A stretch of 64,000 nt of DNA, from the NCBI RefSeq assembly GCF_002934365.1, contig NZ_PTIY01000009.1:62001-126000 (forward strand), in the 5' to 3' direction. This stretch comes from Methylobacter tundripaludum (lineage in GTDB: Bacteria; Pseudomonadota; Gammaproteobacteria; Methylococcales; Methylomonadaceae). The notes beneath the pieces are model-generated. The model was not told the origin of the DNA and did not search any database. It was given only the letters and a program-made list of their open reading frames with translations. The position numbers and the translations under genes were made by a program. Positions 10,041 to 17,901 of the stretch are shown one piece after another; the first letter of the stretch is position 1; every line of letters starts with the position of its first letter.

Positions 10041-10202
10041 ATGATATACATACTCTCTTTAAACGATACTGAACGCTGGTTTTATGGATTGCTCTTTACA
10101 GCTATTATTATTTTTTCAGGGCATTTTTTTTCGCAATGGTTAAACCATAAATTTACAGTTCATAGATCGAAGCCCAAAAAGAAAAAGGGCCTCTTATTTT
10201 AA
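10041..10202 (+). CDS. Possible 53-residue small membrane protein
   Basis: The ATG at 10041 opens a 53-codon frame. A hydrophobic stretch at residues 15-29 (YGLLFTAIIIFSGHF) is followed by a basic tail (KPKKKKG). This is one possible transmembrane helix with a cytoplasmic positive end. No clear Shine-Dalgarno is seen, and the frame ends just before the dispersed repeats. I do not recognise it. It may be a small membrane protein or a chance frame in an A/T-rich gap. Confidence 0.3.
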   Translation: MIYILSLNDTERWFYGLLFTAIIIFSGHFFSQWLNHKFTVHRSKPKKKKGLLF

Positions 10203-10226
10203 ACGCTGTAAGGCGGATGATTTCAT

Positions 10227-10252
10227 CGTTCCCACGCTCCAGCGTGGGAACG
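10227..10252. repeat. Palindrome of the CGTTCCCACG family
   Basis: A perfect 12-bp stem (CGTTCCCACGCT paired with AGCGTGGGAACG) encloses 2 nt. Related full or half copies sit near 10594, 10679, 11625, 55234, 55335, 57293, 59612, 59834 and 59940. The family is therefore dispersed through intergenic DNA here. It often precedes or follows the sequence GCGCTGCGTCC. Confidence 0.75.
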
Positions 10253-10290
10253 CAGTCCCAGACGCTCTGCGTCGTCTTGCAAAACAATGT

Positions 10291-10538
10291 GTCGCTACCG
10301 CGACGATTGATTTGATCGGGTTCTCGCACCCGAGGGCGAGATACTTTCTTTTGCGTCGCCAAAAGAAAGTATCCAAAGAAAAGGCGACCCGGTTGCCGCT
10401 TGCTTCCTGCGTTCCTCGCTTTCGACGGGGGTTGACGAAAGGGGCTCCTGCCCCTTCGTCAACGTGCGGCCTCCCTGCCGCACCCCTCACGGGCTGTTCC
10501 CGGCGAAAGCTCCGGTACTCGGCGCGGCAGACGGGATT
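10291..10538 (+). repeat. Structured five-hairpin element, left copy
   Basis: Reading the plus strand, five hairpins occur in order. H1 is 10291-10304 (GTCGC stem). H2 is 10316-10333 (TCGGGT/ACCCGA, 6-nt loop). H3 is 10340-10373 (14-bp perfect stem, 6-nt loop). H4 is 10431-10463 (8-bp lower stem, one bulged A, 6-bp upper stem, TCCT loop). H5 is 10464-10483 (7-bp stem, 6-nt loop). A 48-nt core at 10491-10538 is identical to that of the right copy. Between copies, stem differences are mostly paired changes. Reading frames through it differ between copies and look spurious. It could be a structured RNA gene or a mobile DNA element that folds as single strand. Confidence 0.8.
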
Positions 10539-10774
10539 AAACTCGTAACACAGGCAAGTTTTCTTCGCTCTTATACGACGATTCTCGATTACTTGTTCCC
10601 ACGCGCTGCGTCCTGTATTTGTAAGGCCTATATTTCAACACATTAACCACGACTCGCGGCGCAGCGCGCCTTGACTGCGTTCCCACGCAGCGCGTGGGAA
10701 CGAGGCAAAAACGTTTTTTGCATAACAATAAACGCTGTGCGAGAACGAAGGAAATTTGCCGGTAGTAGGAGCTC

Positions 10775-11024
10775 AATCCCGTCTGCCGCGCCGAGTACCG
10801 GAGCTTTCGCCGGGAACAGCCCGAAAGGGGCGCTGCATGGATGCAGCGCGTTGCCAGAGGGCCAGGGATGGCCCTTCTGGCAACCCCCGGCGAAAGCGAG
10901 GAACGCAGGAAGTAAGCGGCAACCGGGCCGCCTTTCTTTTGGATACTTTTCTTTGGCGGAGCAAAGAAAAGTATCTCGCCTTCGGGGGCGAAACCCCGAT
11001 TCAATCAATCGTCGCGCTAGCGAC
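10775..11024 (-). repeat. Structured five-hairpin element, right copy (opposite strand)
   Basis: This is the inverted copy of the left element; read on the minus strand it has the same order. H1 is 11011-11024, H2 10982-10999 (TCGGGG/CCCCGA), H3 10942-10975 (14-bp perfect stem) and H4 10850-10884 (8-bp lower stem, one bulged A, 7-bp upper stem, TCCC loop). H5 is 10830-10849, and the 48-nt core at 10775-10822 is identical to the left one. About nine base pairs differ by double, pairing-preserving substitutions. The copies face each other around a spacer of about 236 bp with diverged flanks and CGTTCCCACG repeats. Confidence 0.8.
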
Positions 11025-11229
11025 ACCTTATTTTGCAGTATGGGACGCGCTGCGTCCTGTGTTTGACTAGAAAATCAATGGGTCAGTGTGCAAGGCTTTA
11101 TTGGTATTTGGCTTTTAACAAGTCATGAAAGGCTTATTATCTATAAAATGCTAGTAATTTGATTATCTGCATCCGTAATCTCGCACGGTATAATCAGGGA
11201 AGTATCCCAACCATCATCAAAATACAATC

Positions 11230-11565
11230 ATGACTAAACATAGCTATCAAAAGCCGTCGCAGCAAACTCAAGAGGAAGCGTTGAAAATAGCCCGAGGAAT
11301 TCAACGCCCCGCTCAAACCAAAGAACAAACGAAGCTGATTGCTCAAGGCATTCAAAAAGGAATTGATCTGTACAAAAAACAGCAAAAGGAAAAAGCCAGG
11401 GACCTGAACAGGAAACTCAAGAAAATATCAAGTCAAAAGGCGCAATCGATTGAGTCCGATGATCATGAAATACATATAGTTTATCGGCAGCACTGGCTTC
11501 CTTGGTCGCTACTGTTTTTGACATGGCTGGGCGCGGGCATTTACTTTCTCGTTCAAATTCAATGA
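11230..11565 (+). CDS. DUF2956-like small protein with C-terminal membrane anchor
   Basis: The 111-residue protein has a charged N-terminal part, TKEQTKLIAQGIQKGIDLYK then KQQKEKARDLNRKLKK, probably helical. A single C-terminal hydrophobic segment, WLPWSLLFLTWLGAGIYFLV, would make it a tail-anchored inner-membrane protein. The QRPAQTKEQTKLIAQGI block resembles the uncharacterised DUF2956 family of gammaproteobacteria. It is monocistronic, after the repeat region. Function is unknown. Confidence 0.7.
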   Translation: MTKHSYQKPSQQTQEEALKIARGIQRPAQTKEQTKLIAQGIQKGIDLYKKQQKEKARDLNRKLKKISSQKAQSIESDDHEIHIVYRQHWLPWSLLFLTWLGAGIYFLVQIQ

Positions 11566-11779
11566 ACCATCGAGCCCCATTGATTCATTGAATGTGAACT
11601 CATACGACGGGTAAATTTGCTTCGTTCCCGCCGCGTGGGAATGTAGTATGGGACGCGCCGCATCCTGTGTTACGCTGGTTCGCAATCTCCAGCTCAACAT
11701 TTTCAACGGGATCTGTTTCCCAACAACACAATGATGAAGCAATATAATTGTTTGTGGTTTTTTGTACTCATGATGATTG

Positions 11780-11817
11780 TTAATGGCCAATTAAACCGAG
11801 CCAAAATTGGCCATTAA
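11780..11817. terminator. Perfect 13-bp hairpin in the 11566-12154 intergenic gap
   Basis: Arms 11780-11792 (TTAATGGCCAATT) and 11805-11817 pair perfectly around a 12-nt loop and are followed by TTTTG. It may terminate the DUF2956 transcript, or be a remnant of a mobile element end. The rest of the 589-bp gap holds a partial CGTTCCC-type repeat near 11625. I see no supportable gene in it. Confidence 0.5.
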
Positions 11818-12154
11818 TTTTGAGCCATTTTTTCAGACGTTATCTTGAATCCAGCAGCCCTGTTACTATGAGCCGGTGCTCGACATGATGCACGGCTGTA
11901 CTGAGCGACGGTGTACCCGATAGTCTTTCGCTTTCGCTCAATTCAATCGGTTTTACACTCATTGCCTAAACATTTTCCTATTTTAATGCATGGCGATTTA
12001 TTGTTAAGCGCTTAAGTGGCCAGCTAATAACTGGCTACCGCTATCAGCGACAGTCGGTTCCCGACCCCGAGCAGCATTCGGCTAAGAATAATTCGTTGAC
12101 TTCTTTTCGAAATATAGCTGACTATAGCCCGCCTAATTTTCTAGTTTTCTACCA

Positions 12155-13504
12155 ATGCCCGAAATTCGATTTAAAGAAATCATTCTTGCTCTACGCTTGG
12201 TTCGGCCACTGGGTTTTTTCTGTGTAGTCAGTTCCTTGATCGTTTTGATAGGTTATATACTTAATTTTGAACCACTGTACAGGCCTATAAGCAGCGGTCC
12301 CGCTACTCATCCATTAACAGCAATAATGTTGTTTCTTCTGGGGGTCGGTAAATCTTTCTGGCGGCCTTATTCAAATACCCCCTTAATAATGGGGTGCGAT
12401 ATTTTAGCTTTTTTGTTGGCTGGCGCTCGGCTTATCGAGTTTTTTTCCGCTATCCCCATTTTACAAATAATCACCCCTTTTTCCACACAGTTAGCCCAAT
12501 CGGCAATAGCGGGGAAACCGATTGAAATAGGTATCAATACGGCTGTTTTTATTTTAATGTGCGCAGCCGCTTCAATACTTTTTGCCCAGAAAAAATATGT
12601 TTTATCTCAGCTTTTAGCTTTTCTGGCATTGGGTATTCCTTTTGTGAGTTTGACCGGTTATTTCTACGCCGTGCCCATGTTTTATGGACAGATGGCGCTT
12701 ACGACAGTAATTTCTTCAATACCGGCTGGCTATGCCGCTCTGTTGGTAAATGCCCAATATCATGCATTGCGAGCAATTCTAAGCCCCTGGGTTGGCGGAA
12801 AAATCGCCAGAATCCAATTTGTATTGGGCTATTTATTCCCAATCTTCTTGGGCTACTTGTTATTTTCCATTAAATTTCACAATTCGAGTGAGCTGATAGG
12901 CGTATTTGTCATTCTAACTGGTATGTTCATAACTTTGCTGATCGCCTATTCAGCGATGTATCAGGAAAAAATTGATGCTTCAAGACGCCAGTTAGAGCGT
13001 AAACAAAATGTTGCAGCAACTACTGATGCGTTGACTTTATTAAGGAATCGGCATTTTCTTCTGGAAAGCGGCAATTACCTCATAGAACGCGCCAAACGAA
13101 ATCAGGAGTGTTTGTCAGTAATGATGCTAGATGTAGATCATTTCAAATACATTAATGATAATTATGGACACCAAGCCGGCGATGAGGTTTTGCAAATTTT
13201 AGCGGCTACAATTCGGGCGTCTATTCGCAAAGATGATATTAGCGGACGATATGGGGGGGAAGAATTTGTTGTTTTATTACCGTGTACAGATTTATCCGGG
13301 GCTATGCTGCTAGCGGAAAAATTAAGACAGTCTATAGCAACTCAACTTTTTCCAATTGACAAGGCTGTTACGGTTTCGATTGGCTGCGCTGAGCTGAAAA
13401 AAAATGAAGTTCTTAATGGTTTGCTGAGTCGGGCTGATCATTTTATGTATCAAGCTAAAATGAATGGACGCAATCAGATTGCGGGTTATTCCGCCGCCAT
13501 CTGA
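12155..13504 (+). CDS. Membrane-bound diguanylate cyclase (GGDEF)
   Basis: The 449-residue protein has a hydrophobic N-terminal half with about eight membrane segments (residues 18-275), resembling a MASE-type sensor. A GGDEF domain occupies about residues 285-447. The active-site motif is GGEEF (about 368-372). The RKDD sequence five residues before it fits the inhibitory I-site RxxD, so product feedback is likely. It should make cyclic di-GMP. PilZ proteins elsewhere in the window (16847-17215 and 35140-35895) are possible targets. It is transcribed alone. Confidence 0.9.
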   Translation: MPEIRFKEIILALRLVRPLGFFCVVSSLIVLIGYILNFEPLYRPISSGPATHPLTAIMLFLLGVGKSFWRPYSNTPLIMGCDILAFLLAGARLIEFFSAIPILQIITPFSTQLAQSAIAGKPIEIGINTAVFILMCAAASILFAQKKYVLSQLLAFLALGIPFVSLTGYFYAVPMFYGQMALTTVISSIPAGYAALLVNAQYHALRAILSPWVGGKIARIQFVLGYLFPIFLGYLLFSIKFHNSSELIGVFVILTGMFITLLIAYSAMYQEKIDASRRQLERKQNVAATTDALTLLRNRHFLLESGNYLIERAKRNQECLSVMMLDVDHFKYINDNYGHQAGDEVLQILAATIRASIRKDDISGRYGGEEFVVLLPCTDLSGAMLLAEKLRQSIATQLFPIDKAVTVSIGCAELKKNEVLNGLLSRADHFMYQAKMNGRNQIAGYSAAI

Positions 13505-13603
13505 ATGGCAACTTTGTGAAAATGATCTGGCATCACATGAAACTTGTGAGCGCCGCTTTTTGCCTGTTTTTTTAATCGGCGCATCTTGGTGATTTTTACC
13601 CAG

Positions 13604-14668
13604 TTAAAGCCAGTCCTTTTTCTTAAAAAACCTGAGCAAAAATACCGATACCCCTATAAATATCATCCACAATGCCGGGTAACCCCAACGCCATTTCAGT
13701 TCCGGCATGTATTCGAAGTTCATGCCGTAGACACCGGCGATGAAGGTTAGCGGAATAAAAATGGACGCAAACACGGTCAGCACTTTCATGGTTTCGTTCA
13801 TTTTGTTGCTGACGCTGGATAAATAAATATCCAGCATACCGGAGATTAAATCCCGGTAGGATTCCATGGCTTCGGTTACGCGTATCACATGATCATAAAT
13901 ATCGCCGAAGTAGCGTTTGGTTTTGTCTTTGATCAGCGGTGATTCGCAGCGCTGAATGGAAGCCAGCAACTCCCGCATCGGCGATACGCTTCGGCGTAAA
14001 AAAATCAATTCGCGCTTGATTTTCTGGATGGTGTTCAGGGTTTGCGCCGATGGATCGGTCAGTAATTCATCTTCAACGGTTTCAATCAGTTCGTCGAAGG
14101 TGTCTTGCAGGCTAAAATACTCGTCGACGATACTGTCCATGATCACATAGGCCAGGTAATCCGTACCCAGATTCCTGAGATGGCTTTTATCGTTGTTAAG
14201 CCGGGTGAGCAGGGGTTCGAACAGCGCATCGGGCTTTTCCTTGAAGGTGAAAACAAATTTGTTTAGCAGCAGTAAGCTGACCTGCTCATACTCGACATTA
14301 AACTTATCCGCAGCCAGGGAAATCGCTTTGATGACGATATACAAATAATCGTCAAATTCCTCGAATTTCGGGCGTTGGTGAGTGTTGAGAATATCTTCAA
14401 GCACCAGACCATGAATATCAAAATGTTGTCCGATCGCGTCAATAATTGAAACGTCTTTCAGGCCGTCGATAATTACCCAGGTGATGGTGTCGGTGGTCTT
14501 GTAGGGCAGCAGCTCTTCAATGGTCTTTATGGTGCGCCGGTTTAGCGATGATTTGTTGTAATCAATGACGGTGATTTTCTGTTCGTACTCATGCACTTCG
14601 CCGACATGCACCAGCGATCCTGGCGGCAGACCCGATTTTTCGGAGGCGTAACTCAGTGATTCAGACAT
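13604..14668 (-). CDS. corA: Magnesium/cobalt transporter CorA
   Basis: The 354-residue protein has a large cytoplasmic N-terminal domain and two C-terminal membrane helices. The signature YGMN follows the first helix (FIPLTFIAGVYGMNFEYMP, near residues 299-317) and is the CorA selectivity loop. The last residues, RFFKKKDWL, give the basic cytoplasmic tail typical of the family. It should form a pentameric Mg2+ (or Co2+/Ni2+) channel in the inner membrane. It is divergent from the zinc-protease-like gene. Confidence 0.94.
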   Translation of the reverse strand: MSESLSYASEKSGLPPGSLVHVGEVHEYEQKITVIDYNKSSLNRRTIKTIEELLPYKTTDTITWVIIDGLKDVSIIDAIGQHFDIHGLVLEDILNTHQRPKFEEFDDYLYIVIKAISLAADKFNVEYEQVSLLLLNKFVFTFKEKPDALFEPLLTRLNNDKSHLRNLGTDYLAYVIMDSIVDEYFSLQDTFDELIETVEDELLTDPSAQTLNTIQKIKRELIFLRRSVSPMRELLASIQRCESPLIKDKTKRYFGDIYDHVIRVTEAMESYRDLISGMLDIYLSSVSNKMNETMKVLTVFASIFIPLTFIAGVYGMNFEYMPELKWRWGYPALWMIFIGVSVFLLRFFKKKDWL

Positions 14669-14776
14669 GGTTTATCCTTTTGATAATTTTTTTTATCCGG
14701 CTTAGGTATTCAAGCATAATGGCGCATATTTTAGTTGTTTGGACAAAGTATAACTTTAGATGAAGGCTTTACACAG

Positions 14777-15247
14777 ATGATACACAAACCGATGCTGGGC
14801 TGGCGCGAGTGGGTGGCTTTGCCGGAACTCAAGCTTGCCGGGATTAAAGCAAAAATCGATACCGGGGCGAGATCATCGGCTTTGCATGCGTTCGCTATCG
14901 AGCCTTATCGAAAAGGCGGGCAGCGCTGGGTGATGTTTGCGATTCATCCCTTGCAACAACGCTACGACATGGCGGTTGAATGTCACGCACCGGTTAAAGA
15001 CCGGCGCATGGTTACGGATTCCGGCGGGCACAAGCAGCGCCGTTATGTGATCGAAACCCAGCTGTTGCTGGGGCCTTCGGTGATAAGAGCCGAGATGACG
15101 CTGACCAACCGGGATACGATGCGTTTTCGTATGTTGCTCGGGCGCACAGCGATGGATGCGCAGTTTATCATCGATCCCGGCGCATCGTATCTACAGGGGA
15201 AGCCTGATGTGGATGAATACCGGCGATTGCTGGAACGTAAAGATTAA
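14777..15247 (+). CDS. Retropepsin-like ATP-dependent zinc protease family protein
   Basis: I start at ATG 14777 because GAAGG stands about 10 nt upstream. An in-frame TTG at 14735 would add 14 residues. The 156-residue product contains KIDTGARSSALHAFAI and LLGRTAMDAQFIIDPGASYL. These are the paired aspartyl-protease-like blocks of the COG4067/RimK-associated family. Family members are often called putative ATP-dependent zinc proteases. Experimental support is thin, so substrate and role are open. Confidence 0.8.
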   Translation: MIHKPMLGWREWVALPELKLAGIKAKIDTGARSSALHAFAIEPYRKGGQRWVMFAIHPLQQRYDMAVECHAPVKDRRMVTDSGGHKQRRYVIETQLLLGPSVIRAEMTLTNRDTMRFRMLLGRTAMDAQFIIDPGASYLQGKPDVDEYRRLLERKD

Positions 15248-15322
15248 AGACGAAAGGCTAAAGGCTAAAGTGTATCTTTCGCCCTTCGCCCTTCGCCCTT
15301 CGTCTTTTGCCTTTATTCAGTC
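15248..15322. repeat. Heptamer-type inverted element between zinc protease gene and radA
   Basis: The sequence AAGACGAAAGGCTAAAGGCTAAAG is answered downstream by CGCCCTTCGCCCTTCGTCTTTTGCC. The two ends can therefore pair (AAGACGAA with TTCGTCTT). GGCTAAA and CCCTTCG are each repeated at 7-bp periodicity. The same units recur just after radA (16752) and, in diverged form, at 33703. It may act as a transcription terminator. Confidence 0.65.
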
Positions 15323-15380
15323 AAATCCGTGCTATCCGAGTTCTATTTTTAACGGCTGTTAAAGACATTTTTAAAGACTT

Positions 15381-16751
15381 ATGAGCAAGAAAAACAAAAC
15401 CGCGTTTGTCTGCGATCAGTGCGGCGCCGATTTCCCCCGCTGGGGCGGGCAATGCACCAGTTGCGGCGAATGGAATACTATCAAGGAAGTCAGGTTGGGC
15501 GGAGCCGAGCGTAACAACCGCACGGCCGGTTATGCCGGCAGCCGGTCGGAGGTCAAATTATTATCCGACGTTAATCTGTCCCAGGCGGAGCGGATCTCCA
15601 GCGGCATTTCCGAATTCGACCGGGTGCTGGGCGGCGGCATCGTTTGCGGTAGCGTGGTGTTGATCGGCGGAGCGCCGGGGGCGGGCAAGAGTACGCTGCT
15701 GCTGCAGGCGATTGCCAATATTGCCGCGCGCGGCGTGAGCGTGCTTTACGTGTCCGGCGAGGAGTCGCTGCAACAGATTGCCGAAAGGGCGCACCGGCTC
15801 AAGCTGCCTGCGGACAAGATCATGATGCTGGCCGAAACCTCGGTGCAGCGGATTTGCGATGTGATGGATGAAGTCAAGCCGCAAATTCTGGTGATCGATT
15901 CGATTCAGGTGATGCATACTCAGGATACGGAGTCGGCACCGGGTTCGGTTTCCCAAGTCAGGGAGTCGGCCAGTTATTTGACCCAATACGCCAAAAAGCA
16001 CGACGTATCCATTTTTATGGTCGGGCATGTGACCAAGGATCAATCGCTGGCGGGGCCGATGACCTTGAGCCATATCGTCGATACGCAAGTGATGCTGGGA
16101 TCAACCGATGACGCGCGGTTCAGGGTGTTACGGGCGGATAAAAACCGTTTCGGCAGCGTCGGCGAGCTGGGATTTTTCGCGATGGACAGTACGGGACTTA
16201 AAGAGGTAAAAAATCCCTCGGCGATGTTTTTAAACCGGCCGGATAAACCTTCCTCAGGCAGTGTGGTGACGGTGCTGTGGGAAGGGACTAGGCCGCTGTT
16301 GGTGGAAATCCAGGCGCTGGTGACCGAGTGCCAGTACGGCAATCCACGGCGGTTGGCGGTGGGTTTCGATCAAAATCGTCTGGCTATGCTGTTGGCGGTG
16401 TTATCCCGGCACGGCGGCATTTTTACCGCAAATGATGAAATCTATGCCAATGTGGTCGGTGGCATTAAGGTGACCGAAACCAGTTCCGATTTAGCTATTG
16501 TGGTCGGGGTTGTGTCCAGCTTGAGGGATAAGGTGATTCCGCATGATACGTTCTTTTTCGGTGAAATTGGATTGAGCAGCGAAATCAGGCCGGTAGCCAA
16601 TGGTCACGCCCGGCTAAATGATGCGGCAAAACACGGCTTCAAAAAGGCGGTGATTCCGAAGGCGAATGCACCTAAAAAACCGATTGAGGGCTTGAAGATT
16701 TACGGGGTTTCTACGCTTTCCGAAGCGTTGGATATTCTTTCGGAGATATGA
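15381..16751 (+). CDS. radA: DNA repair protein RadA (Sms)
   Basis: The 456-residue length is typical. An N-terminal C4 zinc finger (CDQCGADFPRWGGQCTSC, residues 10-27) is followed by a RecA-like ATPase with Walker A GGAPGAGKST near 95-104. The RadA-specific KNRFG motif (ADKNRFGSVGELGFF) lies near 252-266, and a Lon-like C-terminal domain ends the protein. RadA is a helicase that extends recombination intermediates. Heptamer repeat elements flank it on both sides. Confidence 0.97.
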   Translation: MSKKNKTAFVCDQCGADFPRWGGQCTSCGEWNTIKEVRLGGAERNNRTAGYAGSRSEVKLLSDVNLSQAERISSGISEFDRVLGGGIVCGSVVLIGGAPGAGKSTLLLQAIANIAARGVSVLYVSGEESLQQIAERAHRLKLPADKIMMLAETSVQRICDVMDEVKPQILVIDSIQVMHTQDTESAPGSVSQVRESASYLTQYAKKHDVSIFMVGHVTKDQSLAGPMTLSHIVDTQVMLGSTDDARFRVLRADKNRFGSVGELGFFAMDSTGLKEVKNPSAMFLNRPDKPSSGSVVTVLWEGTRPLLVEIQALVTECQYGNPRRLAVGFDQNRLAMLLAVLSRHGGIFTANDEIYANVVGGIKVTETSSDLAIVVGVVSSLRDKVIPHDTFFFGEIGLSSEIRPVANGHARLNDAAKHGFKKAVIPKANAPKKPIEGLKIYGVSTLSEALDILSEI

Positions 16752-16800
16752 GGCTAAAGGCTAAAGGCTAAAGGCTAAAGGCTAAAGGCTAAAGGCTAAA
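16752..16800 (+). repeat. Seven perfect tandem GGCTAAA heptamers
   Basis: Seven exact units of GGCTAAA run from 16752 to 16800, starting right at the radA stop. They are followed by AAAGAACCCTTCCGCCTTTCG and GTCTTTTGCCCTTCGCC, which echo the element at 15248. Unit count is likely to vary between strains by slippage. Confidence 0.9.
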
Positions 16801-16846
16801 AAAGAACCCTTCCGCCTTTCGTCTTTTGCCCTTCGCCTAATTCATC

Positions 16847-17215
16847 TTACTCGAACAGCGCCAACAAATCCCTTTCCAGTAAGGCGCTGTTGCCAAGATT
16901 AAGCTCGACCAGACGGCGTAGCTCGGAAATGCTGTCTATATCGATATGCTCGCATTTAAACCCGACTTTATTGCCGACGACGTGGGTTGCGGTCAACTCC
17001 ATTTTTATTTGGGCATCCTCGGACAGGTGTAAGGTGAGCGTGTAGAGTTTTTCCGGGTTTTCTTCCCAGGGAAAGTCAAAGCGTAATAAACAGCCTTTTA
17101 ACGACAAATCAATAATTTCGCAGCTCCATGTATTGTCATCGGAGCTTAAGGTTGCTTCTTCGGCGAAATGAATGCGGTGAAAATGGCGGTGGTCTGGGTT
17201 TTCTATTGGATTCAT
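16847..17215 (-). CDS. PilZ domain protein
   Basis: The 122-residue protein is essentially one PilZ domain. It carries the Arg-containing start (RHFHRIHFAEEA) and the DLSLKGCLLRF motif (D/NxSxxG), which together bind cyclic di-GMP in characterised PilZ proteins. It lies 4 bp downstream of the FHA gene on the same strand, so the two are probably co-transcribed. Its output partner is not visible here. Confidence 0.85.
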   Translation of the reverse strand: MNPIENPDHRHFHRIHFAEEATLSSDDNTWSCEIIDLSLKGCLLRFDFPWEENPEKLYTLTLHLSEDAQIKMELTATHVVGNKVGFKCEHIDIDSISELRRLVELNLGNSALLERDLLALFE

Positions 17216-17219
17216 GGAT

Positions 17220-17792
17220 TTAATTCAAAAAGAATTGCAGGGATGTATTGTCGATAACCAACACATCATTCGTGTTCAATTTTAGCGCTTTATCGTTTAA
17301 GGGTTCATTGTTTACGGTAATGGTGCCGCTGTTTTCCAAGACTGAAACAAAATACCCGTCTTTTCTCCTTGAGATAGCAACAACGCCGTTGCCATCACGG
17401 CCAAGCCGGGCCATTGGCTTTTTTAATTGCAGGATTTTCCCGATATTGTCGCCGGTCATAAATTGCAGATTGGCGGTCTGGCTAAGCGATTTTAATTCGA
17501 TTGGCTCCGCGGTATTGAACATGACGCCATGTTTTCCCATTGAGATCATGTCGTTGTCATTGAGAATGCGGGTTTTGGTTTCTTCACCGTTGATGATTAG
17601 CGGGAATTCATCGTTGAGTTGTTTGATAGTGCAGTCATCGTCACCAATAATGATTACGGCGTGAGCCGGAGCGACGGTCAGGCTGTCAATCGTTAAGTCA
17701 TTGCTTTCATCGCGTCCGATATGGACAATACCGTTTTCAAACAGGCTCGAATGAATTGCTTTGTCTTTGAAAAAAACGGTGAGTTTTGCCAT
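17220..17792 (-). CDS. Protein with two FHA domains
   Basis: In the 190-residue protein, the first FHA-like domain (about residues 20-95) has VHIGRDESNDLTI then PAHAVI. The second (about 110-190) has MARLGRDGNGVVAISRRKDG and SGTITVNNEPL. FHA domains bind phosphothreonine peptides. The second domain keeps GR but departs from the usual S..H pattern. No signal peptide or membrane segment is present. Its pairing with a PilZ gene suggests a signalling pair, by inference. Confidence 0.8.
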   Translation of the reverse strand: MAKLTVFFKDKAIHSSLFENGIVHIGRDESNDLTIDSLTVAPAHAVIIIGDDDCTIKQLNDEFPLIINGEETKTRILNDNDMISMGKHGVMFNTAEPIELKSLSQTANLQFMTGDNIGKILQLKKPMARLGRDGNGVVAISRRKDGYFVSVLENSGTITVNNEPLNDKALKLNTNDVLVIDNTSLQFFLN

Positions 17793-17901
17793 TGTTATGG
17801 ATGAGCATCTTTAAACGAGTTTTGATTATAGACGGTATCATTTTAGTTGTTCAACAAATTCCACTTTTGGGTAATACCTCGGTCGGCCTTGTGAGAAAGG
17901 C

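Noticed and set aside
10194-11070. Several overlapping reading frames of 60-155 codons on both strands
   Set aside because: They lie in the inverted structured repeats, use different frames in the two copies and change wherever stems change in pairs. They look like by-products of a non-coding element.
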